NCBI RefSeq assembly: GCF_000613245.1
Contig: NZ_HG964938.1
Span: forward strand, 649,702 to 713,701
Direction: 5' to 3'
Source of the DNA: Mycobacterium asiaticum DSM 44297
GTDB lineage: Bacteria; Actinomycetota; Actinomycetes; Mycobacteriales; Mycobacteriaceae
Length of the DNA stretch: 64,000 nucleotides
Under the pieces are notes generated by a model. That model was not told where the DNA came from. It made no database searches and saw only the letters and a list, made by a program, of their open reading frames with translations. Positions within the stretch are counted from its first letter, which is position 1; each line of letters opens with the position of its first letter. The position numbers were made by a program, and so were the translations under genes. Below are positions 18,812 to 28,679 of the stretch, in pieces.

Positions 18812-21800
18812 ATGTCTGACATCAGCGATTCCCAGGAGAACCTGCCCGCCACAAGCGCCGAGCCCGCCAAGAAGACCGACATGACGGTGCCCGAAATGCG
18901 GCAATGGTTGCGCAACTGGGTGGGCAAGGCGGTCGGGAAGTCTCCCGACGACATCGACGAGTCGGTGCCCATGGTCGAACTCGGCCTGGCGTCGCGCGAC
19001 GCGGTCGCGATGGCGGCCGACATCGAAGACCTGACCGGGGTCACCCTGTCGGTCGCGGTCGCGTTCCAGCACCCGACCATTGAGTCGCTCGCCACCCGCA
19101 TCATCGAGGGCGAGCCGGAGACGGCCGACGACGACTCCGATGGTGCGGATTGGACCCGCAACGGCCCGGCCGAACGGGTCGACATCGCGATCGTCGGCCT
19201 GTCCACCCGCTTCCCGGGCGATATGAACTCCCCGGAGGAGACCTGGCAGGCGCTGATGGAGGGCCGGGACGCGATCACCGACCTGCCCGAGGGCCGCTGG
19301 TCGGAATTTCTCGAGGAGCCGCGACTGGCCGAGCGGGTGGCCAAGGCCCGCACCCGCGGCGGCTACCTGAAGGACATCAAGGGTTTCGACTCCGAGTTCT
19401 TCGCGGTGGCCAAGACCGAAGCCGACAACATCGACCCGCAGCAGCGGATGGCACTGGAGCTCACCTGGGAGGCGCTCGAGCACGCCCGGATCCCGGCTTC
19501 CAGCCTGCGCGGTGAGTCGGTCGGCGTGTTCGTCGGCGTCACGAACAACGACTACGGATTCCTGGCGATCTCCGACCCGACCGTCGCGCACCCCTACGCG
19601 ATCACGGGTAACTCGGGAGCGGTCATCGCCAACCGGGTGTCCTACTTCTACGACTTCCGCGGGCCGTCGGTCATGGTCGACACCGCGTGCTCGAGTTCAC
19701 TGGTGGCGATGCACCAGGCCGTGCAGGCGCTGCGCAACGGCGAGGCCGACGTGGCGATCGCCGGCGGCGTCAATGCCCTCGTGACGCCGGCCGTCACACT
19801 CGGCTTCGACGAGATCGGCGCGGTGCTGTCACCGGACGGCCGGATCAAGTCGTTCTCGGCCGACGCCGACGGCTACACCCGCTCCGAGGGCGCCGGCATG
19901 GTCGTGCTCAAGCGGGTCGACGACGCCCGCCGCGACGGCGACCAGATCCTGGCCGTCATCGCCGGCAGCGCGGTCAACCACGACGGGCGATCCAATGGCT
20001 TGATCGCTCCCAACCAGGACGCGCAGGCCGACGTGTTGCGCCGGGCCTACAAGGACGCCGGCATCGACCCGCGCACTGTCGACTACATCGAGGCGCACGG
20101 CACCGGCACCATCTTGGGCGACCCGATCGAGGCCGAAGCGCTGGGACGCGTCGTCGGCAAGGGCCGTCCGGTTGATCGGCCCGCGCTGCTCGGCGCGATC
20201 AAGACCAACATCGGCCACCTGGAGTCGGCCGCCGGTGTGGCCAGCATGGCCAAGGTGGTGCTGGCGCTGCAGCACAACAAGCTGCCACCGTCGATCAACT
20301 TCGCAGGCCCGAGCCCCTACATCGACTTCGAGGCCACGCGTTTGAAGGTGATCGACCAGCCCACCGACTGGCCGCGCTACGGTGGCTACGCACTCGCCGG
20401 TGTGTCCAGCTTCGGGTTCGGCGGCGCCAATGCGCACATTGTTGTGCGCGAGGCATTGCCGCGCGACGTGATCGAGCGTGAGCCGGAGCCCGAGACCTCC
20501 CCGCAAGCCGCGGTGGTGTCGGCCGGTGGCGACCTGGCCGAAGGTCAGGGCCACTCGCTGCGCTTCGACGAGTACGGCGAGATCATCACCGACGACGTCC
20601 CAGTGGCCGTCGCCGAGGACGAGCCGGAACTGCCCGGCATCACCGAAGAGGCGCTGGCGCTCAAGGCGGCGGCATCCGAAGAGCTTGCCACGCAAGAACT
20701 TCCGGCCCCGGTGATTCCGTTGGCGGTGTCGGCGTTCCTGACCTCACGCAAGAAGGCCGCGGCCGCCGAGTTGGCGGACTGGATGGAGAGTCCCGAAGGC
20801 CAGGCTGCGTCGCTGGAGTCGATCGGTCGGTCGCTGTCGCGGCGTAACCACGGCCGCTCCCGCGCGGTGGTGCTGGCCCGCGACCACGAGGAGGCCATCA
20901 AGGGTCTGCGCGCGATCGCCGAAGGCAAGCAGCGACCCAACGTGTTCAGCGCCGACGGGCCGGTGACCAACGGCCCGGTGTGGGTGCTGGCCGGGTTCGG
21001 TGCGCAGCACCGCAAGATGGGCAAGAGCCTGTATCTGCGCAACGAGGTGTTCGCCGAGTGGATCGAGAAGGTCGACGCGCTGATCCAGGACGAGCTGGGT
21101 TACTCGGTGCTGGAATTGATTCTGGACGACTCGCAGGACTACGGCATCGAGACGACACAGGTCACCATCTTCGCGATTCAGATCGCGCTGGGTGAGCTGC
21201 TCAAGCATCACGGCGCCAAGCCCGCGGCGGTCGTCGGGCAGTCGCTGGGCGAGGCCGCGTCGGCGTACTTCGCCGGCGGCCTGTCGTTGCGCGACGCCAC
21301 CCGCACCATCTGCTCGCGCTCGCACCTGATGGGCGAGGGCGAGGCGATGCTGTTCGGCGAGTACATCCGGTTGATGGCGCTGGTGGAGTACTCCGCCGAC
21401 GAGATCAAGACGGTGTTCTCCGACTTCCCCGACCTTGAGGTGTGCGTCTACGCGGCACCCACCCAGACCGTGATCGGCGGCCCGCCCGAGCAGGTCGACG
21501 CGATCATCGCCAGGGCGGAATCCGAGGGCAAGTTCGCTCGCAAGTTCCAGACCAAGGGCGCCAGCCACACCCAGCAGATGGACCCGCTGCTCGGTGAGCT
21601 GTCGGCCGAACTGCAGGGCATCAAGCCGATGAGCCCCACCTGCGGCATCTACTCAACCGTGCACGAGGGCAGCTACATCAAGCCCGGTAGCGACCCGATC
21701 CACGACGTGGACTACTGGAAGAAGGGTCTGCGGCACAGCGTCTACTTCACCCACGGCATCCGTAACGCGGTGGACAGCGGGCACACCACCTTCCTCGAGC

Positions 21801-24211
21801 TCGCGCCCAACCCGGTGGCGCTGATGCAGGTCGGTTTGACGACCGCGTCGGCCGGTCTGCACGACGCCCAGCTGATCCCGACGCTGGCCCGCAAGCAGGA
21901 CGAGGTCGAGTCGATGATCTCGGCGATGGCCCAGCTGTACGTGCACGGCCACGACCTGGACGTGCGGACGCTGTTCACCCGGGCTTCCGGTCCCGAGGAC
22001 TATGCGAACATCCCGCCGACCCGGTTCAAGCGCAAGGAGCACTGGCTGCCCGTGCACTTCTCCGGCGACGCGTCGGTGCTGATTCCCGGCAACCATGTCG
22101 CGCTGCCGGATGGCCGGCACGTGTGGGAGTACGCCCCGCGGGACGGCCAGGCCGACCTGGTCGCCTTGGTGAAGGCGGCGGCCACGCAGGTGCTGCCGGA
22201 CGCCACGTTGACGGCGGCCGAGCAGCGTGCGGTGCCCGGCGACGGCGCGCGGTTGGTGACGACGCTGACGCGTCATCCCGGTGGTGCCTCGGTGCAGGTG
22301 CATGCGCGCATCGACGAGTCGTTCACTTTGGTGTACGACGCGCTGGTGACCCGCGGCGGTACCGAGTCGGTGCTGCCGGCGGCGGTCGGCGCGGGCACGG
22401 CGGTGGCCGTTTCGGCGGCCAGCCCGGTGACCGAGACGGCTGGCCCCCCGGTCGAAGAGGACGATGCCGCCGAGACCCTCACGGACAGCCTGACCAACCG
22501 GTACCTGCCTTCGAGCGTGGGTCGGTGGTCGCCGGATTCGGGAGAGACCATCGCCGACCGCCTGGGCACCATCGTGGCCGCGGCCATGGGCTACGAGCCC
22601 GAGGACCTGCCGTGGGAGGTCCCGCTGATCGAGCTCGGCCTGGACTCGCTGATGGCGGTGCGGATCAAGAACCGCGTCGAGTACGACTTCGACCTGCCGC
22701 CGATTCAGCTGACCGCAGTGCGCGACGCGAACCTGTATGCCGTGGAGAAGCTGATCGAGTACGCGATCGAGCACCGCGACGAGGTGCAGCAGCTGCACGA
22801 GTACCAGAAGACGCAGACGACCGAGGAGATCGCGCGGGCGCAGGCCGAATTGCTCAGCGGCGCATCGCCGGCCAGCCTGGTGGCGCCGGCGCCGGACCCG
22901 CAGGCCGAGCCGCAGACGCAGGCCGAGCAGTCGGCACCGCCACAGACCCAGTCGGCGCCGCCGCCCCCCTCGGACGTGCCGATTCCGCCGCCGCCGACCA
23001 ACCCGCTGGGCCCGTCGGGCGCCAACGGCGCGAACGGCAACGGCACCGGCGACAAGGCGCCGGATCTCAAGGGTGCCGCCGAGGCGCTCAACCAGGAGGC
23101 TGTCGCGCAAGCGCTCAACTCCGACGTGCCGCCGCGCGACGCCGCCGAACGGGTCACTTTTGCGACCTGGGCGATTGTCACGGGCAAGTCCGCCGGCGGG
23201 ATCTTCAACCTGCTGCCCAAGCTGGACGAGGCCACGGCGGAGAAGATGGCGCAGCGGCTGTCCGAGCGCGCCGAGGGACCGATCACCGCCGAGGACGTCC
23301 TGAGCTCGCCCAACATCGAGGCGCTGGCCGACAAGGTGCGCCAGTACCTGGAGGCCGGCGTCATCGACGGGTTCGTCCGCACCCTGCGGGCGCGCCCGGA
23401 GGGCAGTTCGCGGCCCCCGGTGTTCGTCTTCCATCCCGCCGGCGGGTCGACCGTCGTGTACGAGCCGTTGCTCAAGCGGCTGCCGCCGGATGTGCCGATG
23501 TACGGGTTCGAACGGGTCGAGGGATCGATCGAAGAGCGGGCTGCCCAATACGTGCCGAAGCTCATCGAGATGCAGGGCGACGGGCCCTACATCCTGGCCG
23601 GTTGGTCGCTGGGCGGGGTGCTGGCGTACGCCTGCGCGATCGGGCTGAAGCGCGAGGGCAAGGATGTCCGGTGGGTCGGCCTGATCGATGCGGTGCGTGC
23701 CGGCGAGGAGATTCCGCAAACCAAGGAAGAGATCCGCAAGCGCTGGGACCGTTACGCGAAGTTCGCCGAGAAGACGTTCAACGTCACCATTCCGGAGATT
23801 CCGTACGAGCACCTCGAGACCCTCGACGACGAGGGCCAGGTCCGGTTCGTGCTGGATGCCGTCAGCCAGAGCGGGGTGCAGATCCCGGCCGGGATCATCG
23901 AGCATCAGCGCACGTCGTACCTGGACAACCGGGCGATCGACACCGCGCAGATCCAGCCCTTCGATGGGCATGTCACGCTCTATATGGCCGATCGATACCA
24001 TGACGACGCGATCATGTTCGAGCCGCGGTATGCCGTCCGGAAGCCGGATGGCGGCTGGGGCGAGTACGTTTCCGACCTCGAGGTCGTGCCGATCGGTGGA
24101 GAGCACATCCAGGCCATCGACGAGCCGATCATCGCCAAGGTCGGCGAACACATGAGCCGCGCGCTGGACAAGATCTCGGGTGAACCGGACAGAGTGGAAC
24201 AGGTGAGGTAG
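18812..24211 (+). CDS. pks13: Polyketide synthase Pks13 (mycolic acid condensase)
   Basis: 1799 residues. It condenses meromycoloyl and carboxyacyl chains into alpha-alkyl beta-ketoacids, the mycolate backbone. Domain order: N-terminal ACP (phosphopantetheine Ser about 60, LGLASRD), ketosynthase (C293 in DTACSSS), acyltransferase (S811 in GQSLGEA), second ACP (S1279 in LGLDSLM), then a thioesterase (S1599 in GWSLGG). This matches the family architecture ACP-KS-AT-ACP-TE. The protein is longer than the roughly 1733 residues of M. tuberculosis because of an Ala/Pro/Gln-rich linker at about 1345-1420 between the second ACP and the TE. It is followed by accD4 after 7 bp. Confidence 0.97.
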   Translation: MSDISDSQENLPATSAEPAKKTDMTVPEMRQWLRNWVGKAVGKSPDDIDESVPMVELGLASRDAVAMAADIEDLTGVTLSVAVAFQHPTIESLATRIIEGEPETADDDSDGADWTRNGPAERVDIAIVGLSTRFPGDMNSPEETWQALMEGRDAITDLPEGRWSEFLEEPRLAERVAKARTRGGYLKDIKGFDSEFFAVAKTEADNIDPQQRMALELTWEALEHARIPASSLRGESVGVFVGVTNNDYGFLAISDPTVAHPYAITGNSGAVIANRVSYFYDFRGPSVMVDTACSSSLVAMHQAVQALRNGEADVAIAGGVNALVTPAVTLGFDEIGAVLSPDGRIKSFSADADGYTRSEGAGMVVLKRVDDARRDGDQILAVIAGSAVNHDGRSNGLIAPNQDAQADVLRRAYKDAGIDPRTVDYIEAHGTGTILGDPIEAEALGRVVGKGRPVDRPALLGAIKTNIGHLESAAGVASMAKVVLALQHNKLPPSINFAGPSPYIDFEATRLKVIDQPTDWPRYGGYALAGVSSFGFGGANAHIVVREALPRDVIEREPEPETSPQAAVVSAGGDLAEGQGHSLRFDEYGEIITDDVPVAVAEDEPELPGITEEALALKAAASEELATQELPAPVIPLAVSAFLTSRKKAAAAELADWMESPEGQAASLESIGRSLSRRNHGRSRAVVLARDHEEAIKGLRAIAEGKQRPNVFSADGPVTNGPVWVLAGFGAQHRKMGKSLYLRNEVFAEWIEKVDALIQDELGYSVLELILDDSQDYGIETTQVTIFAIQIALGELLKHHGAKPAAVVGQSLGEAASAYFAGGLSLRDATRTICSRSHLMGEGEAMLFGEYIRLMALVEYSADEIKTVFSDFPDLEVCVYAAPTQTVIGGPPEQVDAIIARAESEGKFARKFQTKGASHTQQMDPLLGELSAELQGIKPMSPTCGIYSTVHEGSYIKPGSDPIHDVDYWKKGLRHSVYFTHGIRNAVDSGHTTFLELAPNPVALMQVGLTTASAGLHDAQLIPTLARKQDEVESMISAMAQLYVHGHDLDVRTLFTRASGPEDYANIPPTRFKRKEHWLPVHFSGDASVLIPGNHVALPDGRHVWEYAPRDGQADLVALVKAAATQVLPDATLTAAEQRAVPGDGARLVTTLTRHPGGASVQVHARIDESFTLVYDALVTRGGTESVLPAAVGAGTAVAVSAASPVTETAGPPVEEDDAAETLTDSLTNRYLPSSVGRWSPDSGETIADRLGTIVAAAMGYEPEDLPWEVPLIELGLDSLMAVRIKNRVEYDFDLPPIQLTAVRDANLYAVEKLIEYAIEHRDEVQQLHEYQKTQTTEEIARAQAELLSGASPASLVAPAPDPQAEPQTQAEQSAPPQTQSAPPPPSDVPIPPPPTNPLGPSGANGANGNGTGDKAPDLKGAAEALNQEAVAQALNSDVPPRDAAERVTFATWAIVTGKSAGGIFNLLPKLDEATAEKMAQRLSERAEGPITAEDVLSSPNIEALADKVRQYLEAGVIDGFVRTLRARPEGSSRPPVFVFHPAGGSTVVYEPLLKRLPPDVPMYGFERVEGSIEERAAQYVPKLIEMQGDGPYILAGWSLGGVLAYACAIGLKREGKDVRWVGLIDAVRAGEEIPQTKEEIRKRWDRYAKFAEKTFNVTIPEIPYEHLETLDDEGQVRFVLDAVSQSGVQIPAGIIEHQRTSYLDNRAIDTAQIQPFDGHVTLYMADRYHDDAIMFEPRYAVRKPDGGWGEYVSDLEVVPIGGEHIQAIDEPIIAKVGEHMSRALDKISGEPDRVEQVR

Positions 24212-24218
24212 GCGACTA

Positions 24219-25799
24219 GTGACCGAATTGGCTCCAGACCCAGCTCCCATCGTCCATTCGACAGCCGAGAAGCTGGCCGAGCTTCGTGCTCGTCTGGAGC
24301 TGGCCAAGGAGCCCGGCGGCGAGAAAGCCGCCGCCAAGCGTGAGAAAAAGGGCATCCCCAGCGCCCGTGCCCGCGTCCACGCTCTCGTCGACCCCGGCAC
24401 GTTCTTTGAGATCGGGGCGCTGTGCAAGACCCCCGGTGACCCCAACGCGTTGTACGGCGACGGCGTGGTCACCGGCCACGCGCTGATCGACGGCCGTCCG
24501 GTCGGGGTGTTCTCGCACGACCAGACGGTGTTCCAGGGCACCGTCGGCGAGATGTTCGGCCGCAAGGTCGCCCGGCTGATGGAGTGGTGCGCGATGGTCG
24601 GCTGCCCGATCATCGGGATCCAGGACTCCGGCGGTGCCCGCATCCAGGACGCCGTCACCTCGCTCGCCTGGTATGCCGAGTTGGGTCAGCGTCACGAAGC
24701 GCTGTCCGGGGTGGTGCCGCAGATCTCGCTGATCTTCGGCAAATGCGCCGGGGGAGCGGTGTATTCGCCGATCCAGGACGACCTGCTGGTCTCGGTGCGC
24801 GACCAGGGCTACTTCTTCGTCACCGGCCCCGACGTCATCCGTGAGGTCACCGGCGAGGACGTCACCCTCGACGAGCTCGGCGGCTCCGATGCGCAGGCCC
24901 GCTACGGCAACATCCACCAGGTGGTGAACTCCGAAGCCGAAGCGTTCCAGTACGTACGCGAATTCCTGTCGTTCCTGCCGTCCAACTGCTTCGGCAAACC
25001 GCCGGTCATCAACCCCGGTCTGGAACCGGAGATCACCCCGACCGACCTGGAACTCGATTCGATCGTGCCGGACTCCGACAATGCGGCCTACGACATGCAC
25101 GAGATCCTGCTACGCATCTTCGACGACGGGGACTTCCTGGACGTCGCTCCGCAGCACGGGCCGGCCATCATCACCGGGTACGCCCGGGTGGACGGGCGGC
25201 CGGTGGGCGTGATCGCCAACCAGCCCATGCACATGTCCGGCGCGATCGACAACGAGGCTTCCGACAAGGCGGCGCGCTTCATCAGGTTCTGCGATTCCTT
25301 CCAGATCCCGCTGGTGTTCGTCGTCGACACGCCGGGGTTCCTGCCCGGCGCCGAGGAGGAGAAGCGGGGCATCATCAAGCGCGGCGGGCGGTTCCTGTAC
25401 TCCGTCGTCGAGGCCGACGTGCCCAAGGTGACGATCACCATCCGCAAGTCCTACGGCGGCGCGTACGCGGTGATGGGCTCGCGGCAGTTGACCGCCGACT
25501 TCAACTTCGCCTGGCCCACCGCGCGGATCGCGGTGATCGGTGCGGAGGGGGCCGCTCAGCTGCTGATGAAACGGTTCCCCGACCCCACCACGCCCGAGGC
25601 GCAGCAGATCAAGAAGGACTTCATCGAGGGTTACAACCTGAACATGGCCATTCCGTGGACGGCCGCCGAGCGCGGGTTCATCGACGCGGTGGTCGACCCG
25701 CACGAGACCCGGCTGCTGCTGCGCCGGTCCCTGCATATCCTGCGCGACAAGCAGAATTGGGCGCGGCTGGCGCGTAAGCACGGCCTGATCCCGATCTAG
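24219..25799 (+). CDS. accD4: Acyl-CoA carboxylase beta subunit AccD4
   Basis: 526 residues, GTG start 7 bp after the pks13 stop. It is the carboxyltransferase subunit that carboxylates the long alpha-branch acyl-CoA used by Pks13, together with AccA3, AccD5 and AccE encoded elsewhere. The biotin carboxyltransferase N- and C-halves are visible: GIQDSGGARIQD with GKCAGGAVYSP in the first, and DTPGFLPG with RKSYGGAYAVMGSRQL in the second. It is the last gene of fadD32-pks13-accD4. A palindrome between it and the convergent small gene may stop both transcripts. Confidence 0.96.
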   Translation: MTELAPDPAPIVHSTAEKLAELRARLELAKEPGGEKAAAKREKKGIPSARARVHALVDPGTFFEIGALCKTPGDPNALYGDGVVTGHALIDGRPVGVFSHDQTVFQGTVGEMFGRKVARLMEWCAMVGCPIIGIQDSGGARIQDAVTSLAWYAELGQRHEALSGVVPQISLIFGKCAGGAVYSPIQDDLLVSVRDQGYFFVTGPDVIREVTGEDVTLDELGGSDAQARYGNIHQVVNSEAEAFQYVREFLSFLPSNCFGKPPVINPGLEPEITPTDLELDSIVPDSDNAAYDMHEILLRIFDDGDFLDVAPQHGPAIITGYARVDGRPVGVIANQPMHMSGAIDNEASDKAARFIRFCDSFQIPLVFVVDTPGFLPGAEEEKRGIIKRGGRFLYSVVEADVPKVTITIRKSYGGAYAVMGSRQLTADFNFAWPTARIAVIGAEGAAQLLMKRFPDPTTPEAQQIKKDFIEGYNLNMAIPWTAAERGFIDAVVDPHETRLLLRRSLHILRDKQNWARLARKHGLIPI

Positions 25800-25830
25800 C
25801 CGCGAGTTTGTGCGGGTCGGTTAGTTGCGG

Positions 25831-25886
25831 CGAGTGTGCGAACGGCGACGCAACACGCCGGTGCGCCGTCGGCAAACGCACACTCG
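25831..25886. repeat. Nested palindrome, family B copy 1 (possible bidirectional terminator)
   Basis: Outer arms CGAGTGTGCG (25831-25840) and its complement (25877-25886), with an inner ACGGCG/CGCCGT stem (25842-25847, 25864-25869). It lies between the convergent 3' ends of accD4 and the small secreted gene. A related copy is at 57386-57447. Confidence 0.7.
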
Positions 25887-25889
25887 ATC

Positions 25890-26222
25890 TCAACCCGCCG
25901 GTTCCACAAAGGTGATTCGCTGTCCCGCGACCGCGTAGGTGAACCGAACCGGGGTCTGGTTCTGCAGGCTTTGCCGCAGCATCGCGTGCCATGCGATGAA
26001 ATTCGGTTCATCGCGTTCCAGGAAGTAGATCGCCGCGAGGTGTCCGAAGGCCACCCGCACCGCGGCATCCGGATCGGCATCCCAGAGCTGCACCACGACT
26101 TGCTCGTCGGGCTGTGAGTCGGCGGCGGCTTCGCCCGGCGCGATGCAAACCAGCGCGAAAACCGCTAGTAGCAGCGTCACCATCATCCGGCGAGCAGACG
26201 CGAAAGCCCCTGTTTTGATCAT
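25890..26222 (-). CDS. Small secreted protein of unknown function
   Basis: 110 residues from ATG 26222. The hydrophobic core MMVTLLLAVFALVCIA and the AAADS site predict a cleaved signal peptide. The mature part (about 75 residues: DEQVVVQLWDADPDAAVRVAFGHLAAIYFLERDEPNF) has no motif I recognise. A later in-frame start exists at the MMV pair. The first codons (encoding GAFASARR) come from the left arm of palindrome family A, so the true start is uncertain. It begins 13 bp after fadE35 and is probably co-transcribed with it. Confidence 0.6.
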   Translation of the reverse strand: MIKTGAFASARRMMVTLLLAVFALVCIAPGEAAADSQPDEQVVVQLWDADPDAAVRVAFGHLAAIYFLERDEPNFIAWHAMLRQSLQNQTPVRFTYAVAGQRITFVEPAG

Positions 26223-26251
26223 GTTTCGGGTGCTTTCACGTCTGCTCGCCG
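26188..26251. repeat. Long imperfect palindrome, family A copy 1
   Basis: The left arm (26188-26210, starting CGGCGAGCAGACGCGAAAGC) pairs with the right arm (26227-26251) with one mismatch and one bulged base. The right arm supplies the last four codons (GEQT) of fadE35 and the left arm the N-terminal codons of the next gene. A copy with a nearly identical left arm lies at 32736-32798. Confidence 0.85.
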
Positions 26252-28020
26252 AGAGATAGCGACCCGGCCACCAGGTCGTCGAAGCGCTCCAACGCTTCGT
26301 CGGCATCGGCGTCGATACCGCGCAGCGGCCCATGGTCTGCCAGGTACCGCCGCGCATAGAGCCGGGCGACCAATGCTTTGCGATCACCACCGCGCGTCTC
26401 CCGCTCCCACGCCGCCTGCTCGGTGAGCAGCGCACCGGCATACACGTCGCCCATGAACTGGGCCAGCGGGTAAAGCCGCGCCTCGGCCACCGGGCCGTCC
26501 AGCTTCTGCCAGGCCGTGATGGCCGCGTCCAGATCTTCGATCCGATCTGCCACCAGGCGGGTCGTCTCGTCGTCGTCGGAGACGGACACCGCGTCGCGCA
26601 TCCGACCCAGCAGCGCCTCGTGGGCCCGGGTCTGCATGATGCCGCGGCGCACATCCAGGCACAGAATATTGTCCGGGCCCTCCCAAATAGTGTTCACCTG
26701 CCCGTCGCGCAATAGCCTTGCCACCGGCCAGGTTTCGATATAGCCATTGCCGCCGTGGATCTCGATCGCGTCGGACGCCGCGGTAATGCCCAGCCGGGCG
26801 ACCTTGAGCTTGGTGACCGGGACGGCGATGCGTTGCCGCAGACCCCGCGGCTGGCGATGGTTCTTCGCGCCGGTGCCGTCGAACACCAGCGCCTGCGCGG
26901 CTTCGACGTCGACGATCAGTTCCGCCAGCTTGCGTCGCATCAGCGGCTTGTCGATCAGCGCACCGCCGAACGCCTGCCGCTGTCGGGCGTAACACAACGA
27001 CTCGACCAGCGCGCGACGCGCGTTGGCGAGCGCGAACAGCGCGATGCCCAACCGAGCCGCGTTGGTCAGCTCCATCATCCGGCCCAGGCCCTTGCCGTCC
27101 GACGGACCGGCGTCCGCGGCAGCCTCCCCGGACAGCAGAAAAGCTTCCGCATCGACGAACTCGACCTCGCCGGAAGCGACCGATCGGGTCCCGAGTTTGT
27201 CCTTGAGTCGGCGCACCCGCACCCCGTTGCGCGACCCGTCGCGGCGGGTACGGAGCACCAGGAAATTGGCGACGCCGCGGCTCGAGTCGGGTGCCCCTTC
27301 CGGTTTGGCCAGCACGACGAACGCCTCGCCGGCGCAGTTGGACGCGAACCACTTGAAGCCGTTCAGCAGCCACGCGTCACCCGCCCGCCGCGCCGTCGTC
27401 TCCAGCGCGCCCAGATCCGACCCGCCGGTCCGTTCGGTAAGCAGCTGCGCCGTTTCACCGGCCCACTCACCGGAGTCGAACTTGGCCAGCACGTAGTCGC
27501 GCACGTCCGGCGGCGCGTAGGCGGTCACCAGCGACTGGACCATGCCGCCCCCGGTGCCCAGCGCGCAGCCCATCCCGATGTCGGCCTGGTTCAGCAGATA
27601 GTTCGACGCAAACACCGACAGCGACGAGCGGAAGCCCGCAGAACGCGCCGCGTCGCGCAACTTCTGCTGCGCATCCAGGACGGCGCGTTTGGACTGCGTG
27701 AACGACGGCGGCATGACGACCCGGCTGATGTCGTGTCCCCAGCGGTCGTAGCGTTCCAGGCGCGGCGGGTTTCGGTCGGTCTCCTCGGCCCAGCGCGCCA
27801 CCGGCCCACCCATCAGGGCACCGATGTCGGTCAGTTGCGGCTCGACCACGGCCAGTTCGTCGGGCCTCAGGTAGTACGCCATGGTGAACTGCAATGTGGG
27901 GTCGGCCAGATACCAGTTCAATCCTGTTGCGCCGGAATAGCTTTCGGTGCGGTAACGTTCCGACTTCGCCGGTGTGGAGAACGGCAGCCGATCGACGGCC
28001 TCCAGGTCGTACTCGGTCAT
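26236..28020 (-). CDS. fadE35: Acyl-CoA dehydrogenase FadE35 (AidB-like)
   Basis: 594 residues. It is a flavin acyl-CoA dehydrogenase of the large AidB-like subgroup. The middle domain is seen in TERTGGSDLGALETTA and GFKWFASN, and the C-terminal helical domain contains EIHGGNGYIETWPVARLLRDG with NTIWEGPDN, a signature of AidB-type members. The orthologue Rv3797 lies in the same position after embB. The substrate is unknown. The N-terminus (ATG 28020) is 35 bp downstream of the 166-residue secreted gene. Confidence 0.9.
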   Translation of the reverse strand: MTEYDLEAVDRLPFSTPAKSERYRTESYSGATGLNWYLADPTLQFTMAYYLRPDELAVVEPQLTDIGALMGGPVARWAEETDRNPPRLERYDRWGHDISRVVMPPSFTQSKRAVLDAQQKLRDAARSAGFRSSLSVFASNYLLNQADIGMGCALGTGGGMVQSLVTAYAPPDVRDYVLAKFDSGEWAGETAQLLTERTGGSDLGALETTARRAGDAWLLNGFKWFASNCAGEAFVVLAKPEGAPDSSRGVANFLVLRTRRDGSRNGVRVRRLKDKLGTRSVASGEVEFVDAEAFLLSGEAAADAGPSDGKGLGRMMELTNAARLGIALFALANARRALVESLCYARQRQAFGGALIDKPLMRRKLAELIVDVEAAQALVFDGTGAKNHRQPRGLRQRIAVPVTKLKVARLGITAASDAIEIHGGNGYIETWPVARLLRDGQVNTIWEGPDNILCLDVRRGIMQTRAHEALLGRMRDAVSVSDDDETTRLVADRIEDLDAAITAWQKLDGPVAEARLYPLAQFMGDVYAGALLTEQAAWERETRGGDRKALVARLYARRYLADHGPLRGIDADADEALERFDDLVAGSLSLGEQT

Positions 28021-28055
28021 GCCGCGACGGTATTACAAATCGGCGCTGTTTCGGG

Positions 28056-28556
28056 TCAGACCGGCGACACGTACTCCGAGGTATAGAACTCCGCCGGCGC
28101 CTGGTTGTTGGGATGGGGCGATGCGACGAACACCCAAACGCCCGTCGCGCCCTGTCGCAAGGGGGCCGTGATGGTCACGTTCGCGACCCCCGCCCCGTCG
28201 GTGTCCAAGCCGGTGAACGTGGTGCCCGGATCGCCCGGACCGCAGGTTTCCGACGACGGCCGCGGCATTTGTATGAGGCCGATGTCGTAGTGGGCGCCCG
28301 GGCTGTTCGAGATCACCATGTTCACGTCGGCGACAACCGTCGACCCCGACGTGTGAATATTGGCCACGCCGCGCCCGGCCGAGGTCCGCAGCACCTGGGT
28401 CCAGGTCTGGACGGCGCTGAAATCGCATCTGCGCAAGACCGAATTGATCGGCACCGGTGAGTTCGCCGAAGCGGTACCGGCCTCCAATGTCACCGTCGAG
28501 GCGGCCACAACCACCATTGCCGTAGCGGAAAATCCCAAGCGAGTCAGCGTCCGCAT
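28056..28556 (-). CDS. Secreted protein of unknown function (166 residues)
   Basis: ATG start at 28556. The signal peptide ends at ASA before NSPVPINS. The mature part is beta-rich by eye (GVANIHTSGSTVVADVNMVIS, GVANVTITAPLRQGATGVWVF) and has two cysteines (RRCDF and ETCGPG) that could form a disulphide. No domain is recognised. It lies between the SGNH lipase and fadE35 on the same strand, 123 bp after the former. It has no counterpart I recall between embB and fadE35 in M. tuberculosis. Confidence 0.75.
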   Translation of the reverse strand: MRTLTRLGFSATAMVVVAASTVTLEAGTASANSPVPINSVLRRCDFSAVQTWTQVLRTSAGRGVANIHTSGSTVVADVNMVISNSPGAHYDIGLIQMPRPSSETCGPGDPGTTFTGLDTDGAGVANVTITAPLRQGATGVWVFVASPHPNNQAPAEFYTSEYVSPV

Positions 28557-28679
28557 CTGCCCACCATTCCTATTCGCCCGAATTCCTGGGCTGAGATATT
28601 GACAGAATTAGCGAAACTGAAACAGCCGCCGGAAAATCGCAGCAATTGCTTTGGGTAAGTAATCCAACAACATTGAGGC

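Noticed and set aside
21653..24658. A 1001-codon open frame on the minus strand opposite pks13 and the start of accD4
   Set aside because: It is a mirror of high-GC codon bias: Arg/His/Val-rich, no family motif, and fully overlapped by two well-supported genes.
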